A stretch of 64,000 bases of DNA from Acanthaster planci (taxonomy: Eukaryota > Echinodermata > Asteroidea > Valvatida > Acanthasteridae). Made by a program: the position numbers and the translations under genes. Positions 1 to 12,491 of this stretch are shown here, piece after piece (the first letter of the stretch is position 1; every line of letters starts with the position of its first letter). The notes under the pieces were generated by a model that was not told the origin of the DNA, did no database searches, and saw nothing but the letters and a program-made list of their open reading frames with translations. The DNA lies in the NCBI RefSeq assembly GCF_001949145.1, contig NW_019091381.1:2409471-2473470 (forward strand), in the 5' to 3' direction.

Positions 1-75
1 ACTAGAGTGTGTATAGGAATTGGACAGGTAAGGGGGGTACCCCTCCGTCCCATATCTTGCCTGGTATACTCCGGC
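1..75. repeat. Dispersed repeat, copy A (related copy near 49.65 kb)
   Basis: The first 75 bases resemble 49653-49730. Both copies carry GTGTATAGG, then ATTGGACA, a G-run followed by GTACCCCTC, and a TCTTGC..GGTAT block in the same order and spacing. The rest of 1-2327 holds no gene I can recognise, apart from a weak open frame at 1220-1672. The copy is cut by the window edge, so its full length is unknown. Confidence 0.55.
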
Positions 76-1219
76 TATGTTTAAACATGCTGATTCATCC
101 ACTTGCCTCCAATAAGTCTGTGGAGGTGGACCTTATGCTGAACTTGGCCTGTGCGCACAGCCTGTAGAGGTAACAAATGCTGCTCCGTGGGCGGCGTCCC
201 CGAGTGTTGAAAAATACAGTTTGAAATTTTCAAGCCAAAACTAATGTCGTAGGCATAGTAGGGTCAAAATGCAGTTGCACATCAGACACCTGTTGTTATA
301 GGCCGATTGCGCCTGTTAAATCACGTGACCTATAGTGGGTATGGACCCCAGAAAAACGCGTGTTTTTGAGAGTTGTTTACGAACTCTACAGCCAGGTTAC
401 GATTTAGTGACCAGTACATCCGTAGTTCGAGTACGGTACCTACCGTCCGCGTTATTTTTGGTAAATGATACTCACGAAACACTTTGCTTTTGGTGGACGT
501 CGTGTTTGTCGATATTTAATACCCACTGTAGGTCACGTGACTTTGCGGGCGCAATCAGTCTATTGGCTAGATTTCATTATTTCTTACTCTTCACTGGATG
601 ACAACAAAAAGGTTTGGAAACCAAATTAAACCATGGTGAAACTTGATTTTCTAAGTTTTGACACAGTGCAGCTCTTGTTTTATTTGAGGTATTAACTCTT
701 GCTAAAAAATCTGACAATAACACCCAACAAAAAATCAAAAGGTCCAAATATGTGTGGGTTTAACGCTTTCCAAGTATTTATTCGACCGAACGCACAGAGA
801 ATGTAACAGACAATCCTCCCATCAAAATGTTGACAAAAGTGTAGGCATGTAAAGGAACATGACCCCAATATTAAAGTTTATAACGCAACTTAAGCATTAG
901 TAATAAGTCACCATATTTACACACAATTTTTTTTTAAATTCCGTTTTCTTTTTTTCACATTTCTTTCAATTGTGGGTTCAGTTGACGGGCCAAAGGGCAT
1001 TCAATTATTCAAAAAGACATCATCAATTTTTTTTTTCATTGAAGCAATTTGCCAATAAAATCTTGAGGAGGTAGAGTGAGTGTTAGGCATGTCACTGATG
1101 ACAGAGCGATGGTTTGGGCTACAGAAGAAAACTGAGCTGAATTTTGCTGAGACGTTTGATTTCAACGTAATAGCTGATTTCTCAAGGAATAATGAAGACA
1201 GAAATGTGATTTTGCTACT

Positions 1220-1672
1220 ATGGCCCGTACCATGCGATTCTCTTTCCAATTTGTGCAAGGGCTTGATGAGGCAGATGTTAAGAATTGGGCAAATGACCTC
1301 TGCGATTCACTAACTATAACGAACTGGATAATTATGTCACAAGCCACTCCTGGGTACAAATGGTTCTACGACAAATGTCTACAATGGTGGCGTGCGTGTG
1401 GGAAAGCCAGTGTTTTGTTGGTGGGTATGGCTCTCTCGTTATTAGGTGTGTTTTCACTACCGGCTGCGACTTCAAAAGTTACAGCCAAAACCTGCTCAAT
1501 TTGTGGCAACCAATTTGTGGTCTGGATGCCTGTGCAAAGAAACACTGTACTAGTCATCTTGTTACGGTTACCAGGCTCTCATACCTCCAAAAATGGATCA
1601 TGCTTCAAGGCCACCTATCCACTTTCAGTTGGCTTTAGGTATGTCATTTATGATCAAATGCTGAGCTCTTAA
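1220..1672 (+). other. Unrecognised 150-codon open frame, possibly a mobile-element remnant
   Basis: An open frame from an ATG at 1220 encodes about 150 residues. The first third looks protein-like (for example EADVKNWANDLCDS and ATPGYKWFYDKCLQ). The later part is less convincing, and overlapping frames are also open. I recognise no domain with certainty. The style vaguely recalls DNA-binding N-terminal segments of transposon-derived proteins, but this is a guess. No splice partners or neighbours support it. It may be chance or a decayed element. Confidence 0.2.
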
Positions 1673-2327
1673 AAACCTCACAGGAACCGCTTAGGACAAC
1701 CTTGCCAACGAGACACGACTCCCGAATGCATCACTACCTTGATAACACTTGTCTCCTTGACGATCACGAAAACCCAACTTTATTTTGGAATTAAGTTTTT
1801 TCTCTCAAATTACAAAAAAATGTGCATCGCACTCTACGACGGAGAATCTATAGAAAAACCTCCAATTGTACAGAACAAAAAAAAAAGGACACCGACACAG
1901 TTTAATCTTGCCCCTCCTCTGCCTTCCGTTACACTTACGGGGATAGAATTTGGACTGAGGTTGAAATTAATGTACGCAAAACATACCAAAAAAGTGCTAC
2001 TAAAAAGAAAAAACAAGAAGGGAAGTACGCCATACATTAATCACCAACGACAGCTGACCCCAAAGATTTCAAATTACACGTTCTTGAAGTGCATCGGCCA
2101 CATTTTCCCGAGCGAGGATCGATTTACCTCTTAAATGCTTTCAGTGATGCTAAGAAAATCATTTGTTGGAACTGGAGCCCACTCCTTAAATGGGGTCCAC
2201 TGTCTTCATTACCAGTTGTCGCAGTGTCCGGCATTTTACCTCAGGAAAATGTCAGTACAAAGCATTTAAATGCCAACAAATTCCTAGGGTTTGTATGAGC
2301 CCCACACGTAGTTAACACCGAGGAATG

Positions 2328-2333
2328 TTTATT
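2328..2333 (-). terminator. Candidate poly(A) signal of the SET gene
   Basis: On the minus strand this reads AATAAA, about 760 bases downstream of the SET stop codon at 3091-3093. The interval 2334-3090 is AT-rich and free of convincing coding sequence, as expected for a 3' UTR. Transcript data would be needed to confirm the cleavage site. Confidence 0.4.
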
Positions 2334-3090
2334 CTAGAATCTACTTTATCTACAAATACTATTACATGTAATATTTTAACAGCTGAAAAACAAAACAAAA
2401 AACAATAAAGAAATAAAAGGACGATACTTTTCCTTGTTAAGACAGACACTTTGTCTTTCCAAAAGGCAGGAAAAAAAAGACCAGTTTGGAGTGTAATGTA
2501 GCACCAAACATACAAGATTAGTCTCAATTCCAGTAGGGTGTGGGAAAAAGCCATCAGGTTAACAGGAAAAGTACCATCCGTGAATTATCAAAATGCATTT
2601 GTACTTTACACAAAAAAAAAAAAAAAAAAATCAATGATGTCCCAAAGGCGTGGGAAAAATTCCAGCACTGTCTAAAGTCAATCACGAACTCAAACCTGCT
2701 TGTCACGAATTAAAAATCCTTTGGGGTCCTAAAAAAAAAAAAAAATAGAAAGAGACGAAAAAACAGGAGCACAGCATCTCTTACTACTACATTCACTTGA
2801 GTCCAGGATATCAAATCAATCGTGGATGATACAGAGGAGTCACTAACAAAGAAATATTACAAGTTTAAAGACAACAGCAAAATACCGTGTTACGTGAAAG
2901 AAACCCCCCCCCATCCCATCCAAAAGACAAAGACAGTGTGTGGCAAAGTTTATACAGGTTTTGTCTCTTCCCTAGTTTGTCGGTAGAAATGGTGGATGAA
3001 TGTACAACTCCTTGTGATCGCGGTGTTGTTGACGACGATGATGCGTTTCTATGGTAAGTGTTGCTGGGCTGCTAAAAAAACAAGAGTGTC

Positions 3091-6000
3091 TTAGGCGTCA
3101 CCTTCTTCGTCCTCTTCATCTTCGGGTACTTCTTCTTCATCCCCCTGTGGAAAAAAAATTCATATCATCTATCAAATGCACCTTTTTTTGTCCAAGCTCT
3201 TGATTTCACGCAGCAGAGAAGCGTTGAATATTCCAAACACTGAAGGCCAGTGCAAGCTTGGCACCGTGACGAACACGGACAGAAATTCACACAAGTAGAA
3301 CAAACTCTGACTCAAAACAAAATCTGCCGCAAATATTGTGTGACCGAAACTTCACTTTGCTGTTGTTTTGCCTGAAGCATAAAAGTGACCAGTAATCCCT
3401 CCCCTTGAAAAGACAGTAAACAGGGTCCATTCGATGCTGAGCATCGAAAATTTTGGCTCTGCAAAAAATAGATTTTTACCAGCTACACTTGCATGTTATA
3501 TCACATATATTACATGTATAACCTAAATATATGTAATATATTACATGTGATATCACATATATTACATGTATAACTTAAATATATGTAATATATTACAAAA
3601 TGTGATATCACATATATTACATGTATAACAAATATATGTAATATATGACATAATGTGATATCACATATATTACATGTATAATTTAAATATATGTAATATA
3701 TGACAATGTGATATCACATATATTACATGTATAACTTAAATATATGTAATATATTACATAATGTGATATCACATATATTACATGTATAACTTAATATATG
3801 TAATATATGACATAATGTGATATCACACACACGTATATGATATATACTATATAGTTCTATGACCTACCTCCCCCTCAAAGTCTTCTAGCCCCTCCTCCCC
3901 CTCATCATCCTCCCCCTCGTCCTCTTCTTCCTCATCTTCTTCGTCGTCGTCGTCTTCGCCATACTCTGCGATGTCGTCCAGATCTCCTGTCTCACTGTCC
4001 TCGTCGCCCTCCTCCTTCCCGTCGGGAATCTGGAAGGAACAGACCGACAGATGACGACGTGACCCATGTTTGAAACACATGCAAGGATTGGGGGTAGACC
4101 TGCAGGGCCAACTCCTCAAAAGTGTAAAGCGCCGACATTTGCTAAGCACTAAAAATATCTGCTTAGCACGCAAAAAAAAAGAAAAGAAACGGGTTCCCGA
4201 CCAAACTGTCATGCTATTTACAGAGACAGTGACTGGTTCACAGCTGACTTTTGCTAATCACAAATCAGCTAAGCAACTGCGCCCTGATCTTTTTTGCTGA
4301 TACCCTTTCCTTTCCTGCCAGTGGAACTGACTTTGCCCTCAAAACATGCGCGTGCAGAAGGCACTACCTATTCAAATGAAGTTGACCCTGGGTCAGAGGT
4401 CACACGGACAGTGTGCAGGCTGTTGTCCTTGCGTCTGCGTATCTGAGATGGAGCAGGCTGTGTCCAGGTTACTTGGCCTACAGCTGACTTAAACATATGT
4501 CTATGGGAAATGGATGTTAGCAGCTGGTTAGCGGCTTTCTTAAATGTGTGCCTTACACCCAGCCGCTGCTACAGCACGTCTGTATTCCAGCTAGGGTGTG
4601 ATATGACCCCTGACAGGATTGGTTTACCTGACCAAAATGATAAAAAACATCATCGTGCTGGAAGTCTTTGTGTGGGCAAATCAACCAGATTGGGAAACGT
4701 GTTGCAAGAGACACATGCAGCTCTTGAAGAAATTTTACATTTTACATAATCGCAGAGAGGTGCCTTAACTGAAGTATGAGGACACCAGACCAAGATGGCT
4801 TTACCAGAATAAATTTGGGTTAGATGGTGGCATTAGTAGAATCCTCCCAATGGGTTTATCTGAGATAATTCACTTCTCTTTATCCGAACGAAAAGTCATG
4901 ACAACCGCGGCAAGGCTTTGCAACTCCAAAATGGACAAATACCTAGCAGGCGGCTTCGGGGTACCAGACCAAGATGACTTACCAGGAAGTACTGCAACGG
5001 GTTAGGCCAGATGTCGTCCTTGATGACCTCGCCCAGTTCGTCTGCCCCGGCATCTGTGTGGTCGTTGAACCAGCAGAAGAAGCTCTCGCTGTCGCCGTGC
5101 GGCCTCTTCTGGGCCACGCCCTTCTGCTGGACGGCTGTGTTTCTCTTGGTCAAGTCCTGCAAAAATGTTCACAATATTGTTAAGAGTCTCCAATCATTCT
5201 TGCACAAAATGGGAACATTCAACACCATGCAAAGCGATAGTGGCGTGGTTGGGGGTTTTTAATCCTCGAAACATGAGGCTGAGTTGAGTTCTCCCAGGTT
5301 TTTCAAGAACTGCAAAAGATTTGAGTCTTATTGCACAGCAAGGTAAAAATGCTTGCATTTCTATATGGAACTCAAAAATGTGATTGGTTATTTTCCACGT
5401 ACATACAGGCTTTGCATGGTAGCCATCTTACAGGGCAGTTTTTCCCTTCCACAGGGTATGCACAATGGAGGTCTCCCTGTTGAAGAAAAGAACTGCCATG
5501 TATGATGGCTTTCATGCAAAGCCTCTATTGGGCAAATATTCTCCCAAAGCAGGTCAACGTGTATGTTTGCCTGCGGGAAGTAAACTGCTGGGGGAGGGCT
5601 TTGGGTTAGCTAGGGTCAACAAAGACATCCAAAGGGGTCGTTACCATTCCCGGCTTCCACTTGATGGTCGACGAATTTGATGATGGGTCCCCTGAATCGT
5701 TAAGGTGGAATTCCTTGTATATTACTTCGTTCTCAAAATACGGATTGTTAGGTTTGAAATGCTGCAAAAGAAACAAGGACAGAGAACATCAATGCTATTG
5801 TTACAAAGGAATGTTTTAAATCTGTAAAGGTGTAGTGCTGTGTAATAACCAAACAGCATACCATTTATACTTTTAAAAACAAAATTTTAATCGGTGCATT
5901 AGATGTCCAAAATGAACCTTTACAAAAAAGTGATAGCCACCTCAACCTGAATTGTTACATTTCAACAGGCTAGTGGGTCTTCACGTAGGCCAGTGAAAGG

Positions 6001-8566
6001 TTGGGTAAACTTGCCAAAGTGGTAACGTTTGACATGGGCTCCGTCCACAAACGTCAGGGGATGCTTTGTTACTCTGCGATGAGATCTCCTGGTGACAATG
6101 TAGCATGCGCATGCATGTGCGGTACAGAGTGTGAACAAATAACTTTTCGTTTGAATGTGCACAAACGATAGCATCTTTGCGTGGATACCAGGCAGGATGA
6201 CGTTCATGTCAGCCAAACCCGTCTCCTTATCAACAACGCGGGGGTACTTGAGAGTGGAAGCTCGACGGCGTGTGAAATGTACAAGGAACTAGTCAAGAGA
6301 ATTAAGCTTTGAAGTTTACTTGAGAGATATACGGTGAACCAGCCAAGGCAACTAGCACAGCGTGACACTTTAGGGCACAGGATTGGCATACTCACAAATA
6401 AGATTCTGTAGCCTGACTTGATATCTTCAAATTCCTGCACCTCCACTTTGGTCAGATACTGCAGTGCCTCCTCGTCCTGCTCATCTAATAACATCGACAC
6501 TTGAGGATGGTGTAAGAACTGGTACGTGGCAGCGGCAAGTCAAGGATCTAGAACTTAATTGCTTTCTCATCACACAGAATCAAAACATCAACTACCAACT
6601 ACCAATACTGGTCGGGTAATTTAAAAGCTTTCATTTCAGATAAAAATCACCTCTAACCAAAATGTCTACATGGAGATACAGGCTATTAAAGTTATAGTGA
6701 AAAAAATCAATAGATAAAAAGTTCAAGGATTTGAAACCCACAAACCACTAGACTCAAATCACAGAAGAGCAGATTTTGGAATTTTCTCATGTGAACAGAA
6801 AATATAAGCAAGTTTCAAGAAAATCTGTCATACTGGTCCAAACGACATTTGATTTGACACAGAGTGACCAATATCACATTTGTACAAAGAGCAAATGTTT
6901 GTCTTTCAGAATCTTTTAAAACCCTGAATATTTCTGCTAGCATTACACAAGGCAAATCTCCCCAAAAATGATGGGGCAAAATCAGTTTGATCCCTCAAAT
7001 GATACTAAGTAGCTCTACCTCCCCTGTTTAAAAAAAAACAAAAACACCACAATCTCCACCAGGCACTGCAGCCATGTTTCAACAACAACCCCAAGGATAC
7101 GGTCGTGACCCAGAAGTGAGGAATCTTCTTGATCATCTCGGCCCGCTTGTCAAAGTGCGGCTTCCTCAATTTGTTGTACTTCTGCTCCACATGGAGGATC
7201 TCCTCGCTGGCCTGCTCGTTCAGCGCGTCGATCTCGCTCTGCACGCTGTCGATGGCTTCCACGGCCATCTGATTGACATCCTCTTCTGAAGTCAGGGCAG
7301 AGGAAGAGGAGAATGAATTTCATTTGGATGGGTGTGATATTTAAAAATAAGACAAAAATTCCATGCAGACCCCTCAAAGCGCGAGACTAAAGTACAGAGT
7401 GTTTAAATTTGTGGAAGTAAGTAAAAAAGAAAGGAGAAACAAAATACAAAATCCTATCAAATTATGGAACATTCAACCCATCACGATCCCCTTCCTCAAG
7501 GTTAACCTCGGTTTTTCTGACTAAAGGCCACAGATTAGTGGCAACAAGATGGCTCATGTCCAACACACTGGAAAATATAACATGTACAGGGGGTCTGTAG
7601 AATGCAAGCACAGCGTAAATAAAAGCATGCCTTTATTAAACCCAAGATGAATATCAATTGGCTTACTATAATGGAAAAAATACCTGGAGTTGGGTTGGTC
7701 GATAAGCATGACAGGGGAAAAACAAGAAGAAATATTCATATTTTGAAGTTACCAGGTATGTGGTCAAGGGAAGATTTAAACATTTACTTATTACCACAAT
7801 AAATGTTTAAAGCATCCCCCATTCTAACCAAAAAATTTCAGGGGCTTGTTCTCAAAAAAATGCCCCCCCCAAATATGTATAAGACTCTTGTTTGAAATAA
7901 AACCTGAACTATCGAAATATTCAAGGTTAGAAGAAACTGTTGTACATTAGTTACTGATATATTTCAATAATCATGACAAATGAAGGCATTACAGAGTTAA
8001 CTGCTTTGTGTTTCAAACGACAAAATGCACACCTGCACACCGGTCATCATGATCATGTGAATTTATACATGATGATGGAATCCCTGGTAAACATGGCCTT
8101 GAGAAAACTGAACAGAGGTGAAACTTGACCTACACAAGCATAGTCACGAAAACATCAAATAAGCCTGGGATAAGAAAGGGGATTTTTACTGTAATTTCGT
8201 TCCACGCACTTGTTGAGTTCGGAGCACTAGTCACTGGTGTCGGGAATAGACGGCTTTCGCACTACTTACACCGACCCACAATGCGCGCCAGATCACTCTA
8301 CAAACGCGAGCTAGCACGCCATGCTCGGCACACATGTATTTCATATGAGGCACACAATGCCGAAAACAATGGACGCCACCACGACTGCCACGCGTTGCCG
8401 ACAAATCCTTCCCCAACCGGCCCTTCCTGCGACCCGCCGTCAGCACTGCCCGGCTCGACATACTCCACAGAAGCTCCTGGGCCGACTTACCGTCCACTTC
8501 GGCGACATTTTGGCCGTTGTTTTTCGTCTCTTCTTTCCTTACTTTGGCTGGTGGTGGCGACGACAT
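3091..8566 (-). CDS. SET: SET / TAF-I histone chaperone (NAP family), complete, 7 coding exons
   Basis: The product is a nuclear histone chaperone of the NAP/SET family. Known family members bind histones, mask acetylation sites (INHAT) and inhibit PP2A. Minus-strand coding exons are 8566-8491, 7285-7101, 6518-6396, 5761-5645, 5156-4983, 4029-3868 and 3144-3091. All junctions have GT donors and AG acceptors with matching phases, giving 296 residues against about 290 in vertebrate SET. Residues 1-25 are a variable N-terminus. The long dimerisation helix follows ([20 protein letters not shown]). The earmuff domain contains [43 protein letters not shown] and [20 protein letters not shown]. The tail, residues 226-296, is almost entirely Asp/Glu, as expected. 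The start was chosen because [11 protein letters not shown] lies in the exon that joins in phase to the conserved helix. The gene looks intact. Confidence 0.95.
3495..3840. repeat. AT-rich palindromic tandem repeat in the last SET intron
   Basis: Six consecutive copies of a unit of roughly 55-60 bases, plus a degenerate seventh, fill most of this stretch. Each unit contains TGATATCACATATATTACA, then TGTATAAC, then AATATATGTAATATAT. The ATATATTACAT half and the ATGTAATATAT half are reverse complements, so every unit can fold on itself. Copies differ by only a few substitutions and 1-4-base indels. The array lies between SET exons 6 and 7 and ends about 28 bases from the exon 6 donor. Confidence 0.9.
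4390..4402 (+). promoter_or_regulatory. DR1-type nuclear receptor half-site pair
   Basis: GGGTCAGAGGTCA is a direct repeat of RGGTCA with one-base spacing, the type bound by RXR, HNF4 and COUP-TF family receptors. It sits in the SET intron between exons 5 and 6. One such match in 64 kb could be chance. No function is shown. Confidence 0.25.
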
Positions 8567-8700
8567 TTTGACCGCTTCACGAGGTTGACAGTGGGGAAAG
8601 TGCGCATGCGCTGTGTCACAAAGGGCACTTGCTCGCGATTTTTGCGTTTCGCGGGAACACGTTCAGAAATGCACGGCTCCACAGTGCGATTGGGTGGCGG
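8567..8700 (-). promoter_or_regulatory. Putative SET promoter / 5' UTR
   Basis: Directly upstream of the SET start codon lies a comparatively GC- and CpG-rich block. It carries the palindrome GCGCATGCGC (8602-8611), which matches the core of the NRF1 site. It also carries GATTGG (8688-8693), which is a CCAAT box on the minus strand. This combination is common in housekeeping promoters. No TATA box is evident. The transcription start cannot be placed from sequence. Confidence 0.45.
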
Positions 8701-11700
8701 CGTTATACGCAGTGCTCAGAACTGACGTGTTCAACCATGGTTCAACGAAAGTGCACTTGTTGGTCATGCAAATTGGATTCATGGGACATTTTCCCTGCAG
8801 GCCTCACTATTATTTCGGAAAACCAACTCATGTTTTTCTCTTCGTAGTGCAGACTTCATAACCAGAGTAAAATAAAACGTGCAAGGGGGGGGGGTATTGA
8901 GAAACGTATTCTTCAATAGAGTATAATAGTAGGGCCTATGCCGTGAGAGAAAAAAAGGAGAAATGTGATATGAGAAATAAAGGTCGATTTGGTGGAGAAA
9001 AAGGAATATTCACAAAAATTAATCCTTCCTGTTTATCAACTATAGATGTTATGAGCTGAAAATTCGAAGCGCAAACAAAAATCGGAAAAATGGAACCTCC
9101 AATATTAGCTTAATATTAGGTTTTTAGGCGCAGATCAAACTAGAATTAGAATCCATTCAGTGCTGTGCACCACTTTTTTGACCAATCACGATGCTAATCT
9201 GTGATGTTGACTCCATTGAATGTTACGAGGTACCATGAAGTTACTTTTACTTACATTTTTTTTTGTTTAGCACGATAGCATTCAATTGTAAATGGGGTAG
9301 AATCATTTTATTATTAGCTTGTCCCGTAGTCAAGATTAATCCGAGTTTTCTTTTTCACCGAAGTTTCCAGTAACTTGTTTCATGCACTCAACGTGCACCC
9401 CTGCGTGCGTTTTTATCCCCGCGCAAAACCGACGGTTCTATAGAGGGCGCACTCCAATTTTAATGGTCAGATGACGCATTAACGCGCGCAATAAACTGCA
9501 AGTCCATCAAGGTTGAAAATGACTTCTGTACATTTTAGTACCATGAAAGTACCGGTACGTATATTGCTTCAATATAATGGAAGTGAGAACCACACAAAAG
9601 GACCGGAAAACTAGCAAAAGAAAATAGTTATTCCGGGACTTTTCACAACACGAGAGGGCGCGCTTTAAGGCTGAGCAGGAAAAGGAACACACGTTCACGG
9701 CACCGTAGTACTACATGTACATTGAGCAGTTTTGCCTGTGCAGTGTTCTTGATTAATTTTAACTTTTAGGGATTTCTCCTGTTTTCAGAAACACACCTTG
9801 TAACAAACGGAAAATAGCCTACAGCTACTGGCCAGCAATAATTGAAAACGGATCAAATGGGAACAATCAAACACAGTTGTTAAAAAGTGACAAGGTCTTT
9901 CCTACATTTTCTCTGCACACTACCAGTACTAAAAACCGCGGTTAATTGCATCAGAATGATAGGCCTATTGTTTATTTATTGCAAAATTTGTCTTTAGAAA
10001 ACAGGGAATAGGGGATGAGGCCCAGGACCGAAATTTAGGGGAGGAGGAACTTAGATGAAGTCCCCCCCCTTGCTTGTCAGCTCTAGAATGCTGACTTGCT
10101 ACCTGTTCCGGATTGAGGAAAGCGGCTTGTTGGCTCACAATTCGGCAATGAAGTGGCCTTCCGATCAAGGTAAAAACAATACAGTTCTATGTCATCGCTC
10201 CGTCTCATCCCTGAAAGGCTGCACCGCGGAGTTTTGCGACACGCCGGTGCAACACAGGACTGAGACAGACGGACGTTTTACCACAAGTAGGAAGATAGAC
10301 CATGCAGCAAACTCAATTTCTTTTGCTTCACTATTTAGTTCCACCATGGGCGAAATACATAACCCAAACTGCAACATTAAATGTATCCCCGAAACACCTG
10401 GACATTGTATACAGGAAGCTAACTGGCCACGCTAATTAACATGTACTGTCAAGTACAAGAATTTTTCCTCATAACAATTTGCAGGTAGGCTGCCATCAAT
10501 AGATAAAACTCGTGACACAGTTATGCCTCAGTGATCACAAAAGCAACCCGAAACCGAGCGTTTTGTTGTACGAAAGTATGCATTTTTATATAGGCTTACG
10601 TGTAGAGAGGAGACAGAGAAAGCCTGTTGAGTGCACGCTGAACAGCCAGCGCAAGGTATCAGTGTTTAGCAACGACAGTAACTCTGAACCTTTGACAAAA
10701 CTGTGCAGGTACCCGAATCATTACATTTGAAGGTCGGTCATGTACGTTTTTAAAAATTTCTTTTACTATTCTTGTTTTAATCATCAGTTGGGCCTGTACG
10801 ACTGGAGAGCTTTTTGGCCCTAACGTCGCGTCTACGCGTGTTAACGACGCAGGCTAGCTCACCGTGACCACGTAAGCGGAGTCCTGGGATTTGATGGTGG
10901 AAAAGTGGGCAAAGCACAGCGTTCAGGCTACCGATTTCTGCATCGAGGTGGGTTATTTTCGATTAGGCCAAACGGGTGGATCTCAGTTCCGTACTAGGGC
11001 TGAAAGTTTAATCTGCCCATGTAAAAATCACAGTTTAGATTCTTGTAACTTATGGAAGAGGTTGCCAAAAAACCCTCGCTTTCTGGGCCATCCGGGGACG
11101 GATTCCACCCTCTAAGATCTCAGTTTTCCCATGCCCGATTTGACTTTCTTTATGAGAACATCTCTGAAGTTCCAGTCCAATCCGACATTGACGACATTAG
11201 CTTGTGTTCGATATACTACCGGCATGCGTAGTTCATAGCCTTGCGCATGTCGGCCCGGCTGGACTGAGTGCGTCAACGGGAACAGGTAAACCTTGTTTGG
11301 CTTACCTGTGTCGGGGAAAATCGGCACTTCGTGAAAACAGTATGTCCAATTTTCATAATTTTCAAATAATCGTAAGATGTGACTTTAACTGTAATCCATT
11401 GCCAGGCGACTGTTCCGCAACGGGCAAGAAATCGAGTTATTATTTCTGTCACAGAAAGGGTAGCGATTAATTAACATTTCTGTGCGTTACTCATATTGCA
11501 GCGACAGACGTGGTAAGTGCCCCTGCGCGTGAATGCATTGTTATTTATTATGGAGCTGGTATCACGCATGCGCAGGGAGCTGCACATTAACCCATAGAGG
11601 TAGTCACAAACAGGCGATGACAGCAGAACGATCATGTCAGGTCCCCCTGATTAGATTCGAGCAGCCATTACTGAAGATGGACTGACAGAATACTGTGATA

Positions 11701-12491
11701 ATCTATCCGATAGCAAAGCTAATTCCAGAGAAAGGCCCCCTTAGTTTGAATCGAGCCAGAAATACTGTGATGGATCGGCGGATGGAGATAGTACAGCCAT
11801 CCGCCGACAGACCGAGCCCGTCCCCCGCGTCATGATTGAAGGAAGCTGAAAACAGACTAATGCGTTTGTAGGTCTAATGAATCATGACTTTCATCATTAT
11901 TGCTGTTCAGCCATTACTCGTAATTTGCAATCCTGGTCGTGACTTACACAAGCAATCGCCATTGCTTGCAAGCTCGCATTGGACGAATACTCAAGATGCG
12001 CACCAGCTTCCAGTTCCATGGTACCATGTAACTCGGTGTGCAGCGGGCGACTTGATCTCAATTATTAAAAACTCTTAATAATAGAGATCAATGAGGGGGC
12101 GTGGTTAAAACTGAAGTGACGTCACACTTACCGCTAGAGACGGCACATCGTCTCAGCAGGCTAAGATCATCACTGTTCACCCGTGTGACGAATAAAGCGC
12201 ATCGAACGGGTCCATAATTTCTCCGGGGAGCCGGAGAAGCAGGAAAGACGTTCCCAATTAATCGCCAATTTTGGAGCATTGCTGTGACAGGACACTACTT
12301 AACAAGCTGTTCATTCGAGGGCCGGACATTTAGAAGAGTCATCAAGATCTGCTCTCACTTGGTATAATATCTACCCGTGCGCTGCGCATGCACTGACTTG
12401 TAATAGAATTCTTCGGGTCGTTTCATGTTAACTTTATACACTGTTGTATGGCAGCCGCAAGTGACGCTGTTCTCAACCTGACGTCTCAGAA
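8701..12491. other. Intergenic region between SET and the Cys-loop receptor
   Basis: I see no convincing gene in this 3.8 kb between divergently transcribed neighbours. Several open frames of 60-126 codons (for example 10055-10435 plus) have no recognisable similarity. The region holds two AGAGGGCGC motifs (near 9441 and 9652) and a hairpin at 11770-11805. The last few hundred bases should contain the receptor promoter, but no specific element stands out. Confidence 0.5.
11770..11805. repeat. Short perfect inverted repeat (hairpin)
   Basis: TCGGCGGATGG and its reverse complement CCATCCGCCGA are separated by about 11 bases. The stem is 11 bp and GC-rich within AT-rich surroundings. It is about 700 bases upstream of the receptor start codon. 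It could be a chance palindrome, a binding site or a transposon remnant. Confidence 0.5.

Noticed and set aside
3885-4067. Second frame in SET exon 6 rich in Arg, Thr and Lys
   Set aside because: It is the out-of-frame reading of the acidic tail codons.
8231-8566. 111-codon minus-strand frame as the full first SET exon
   Set aside because: Only the first 76 nt are coding. A GTAAGT donor at 8490 joins in phase to the conserved NAP helix, and the rest is intron read-through.
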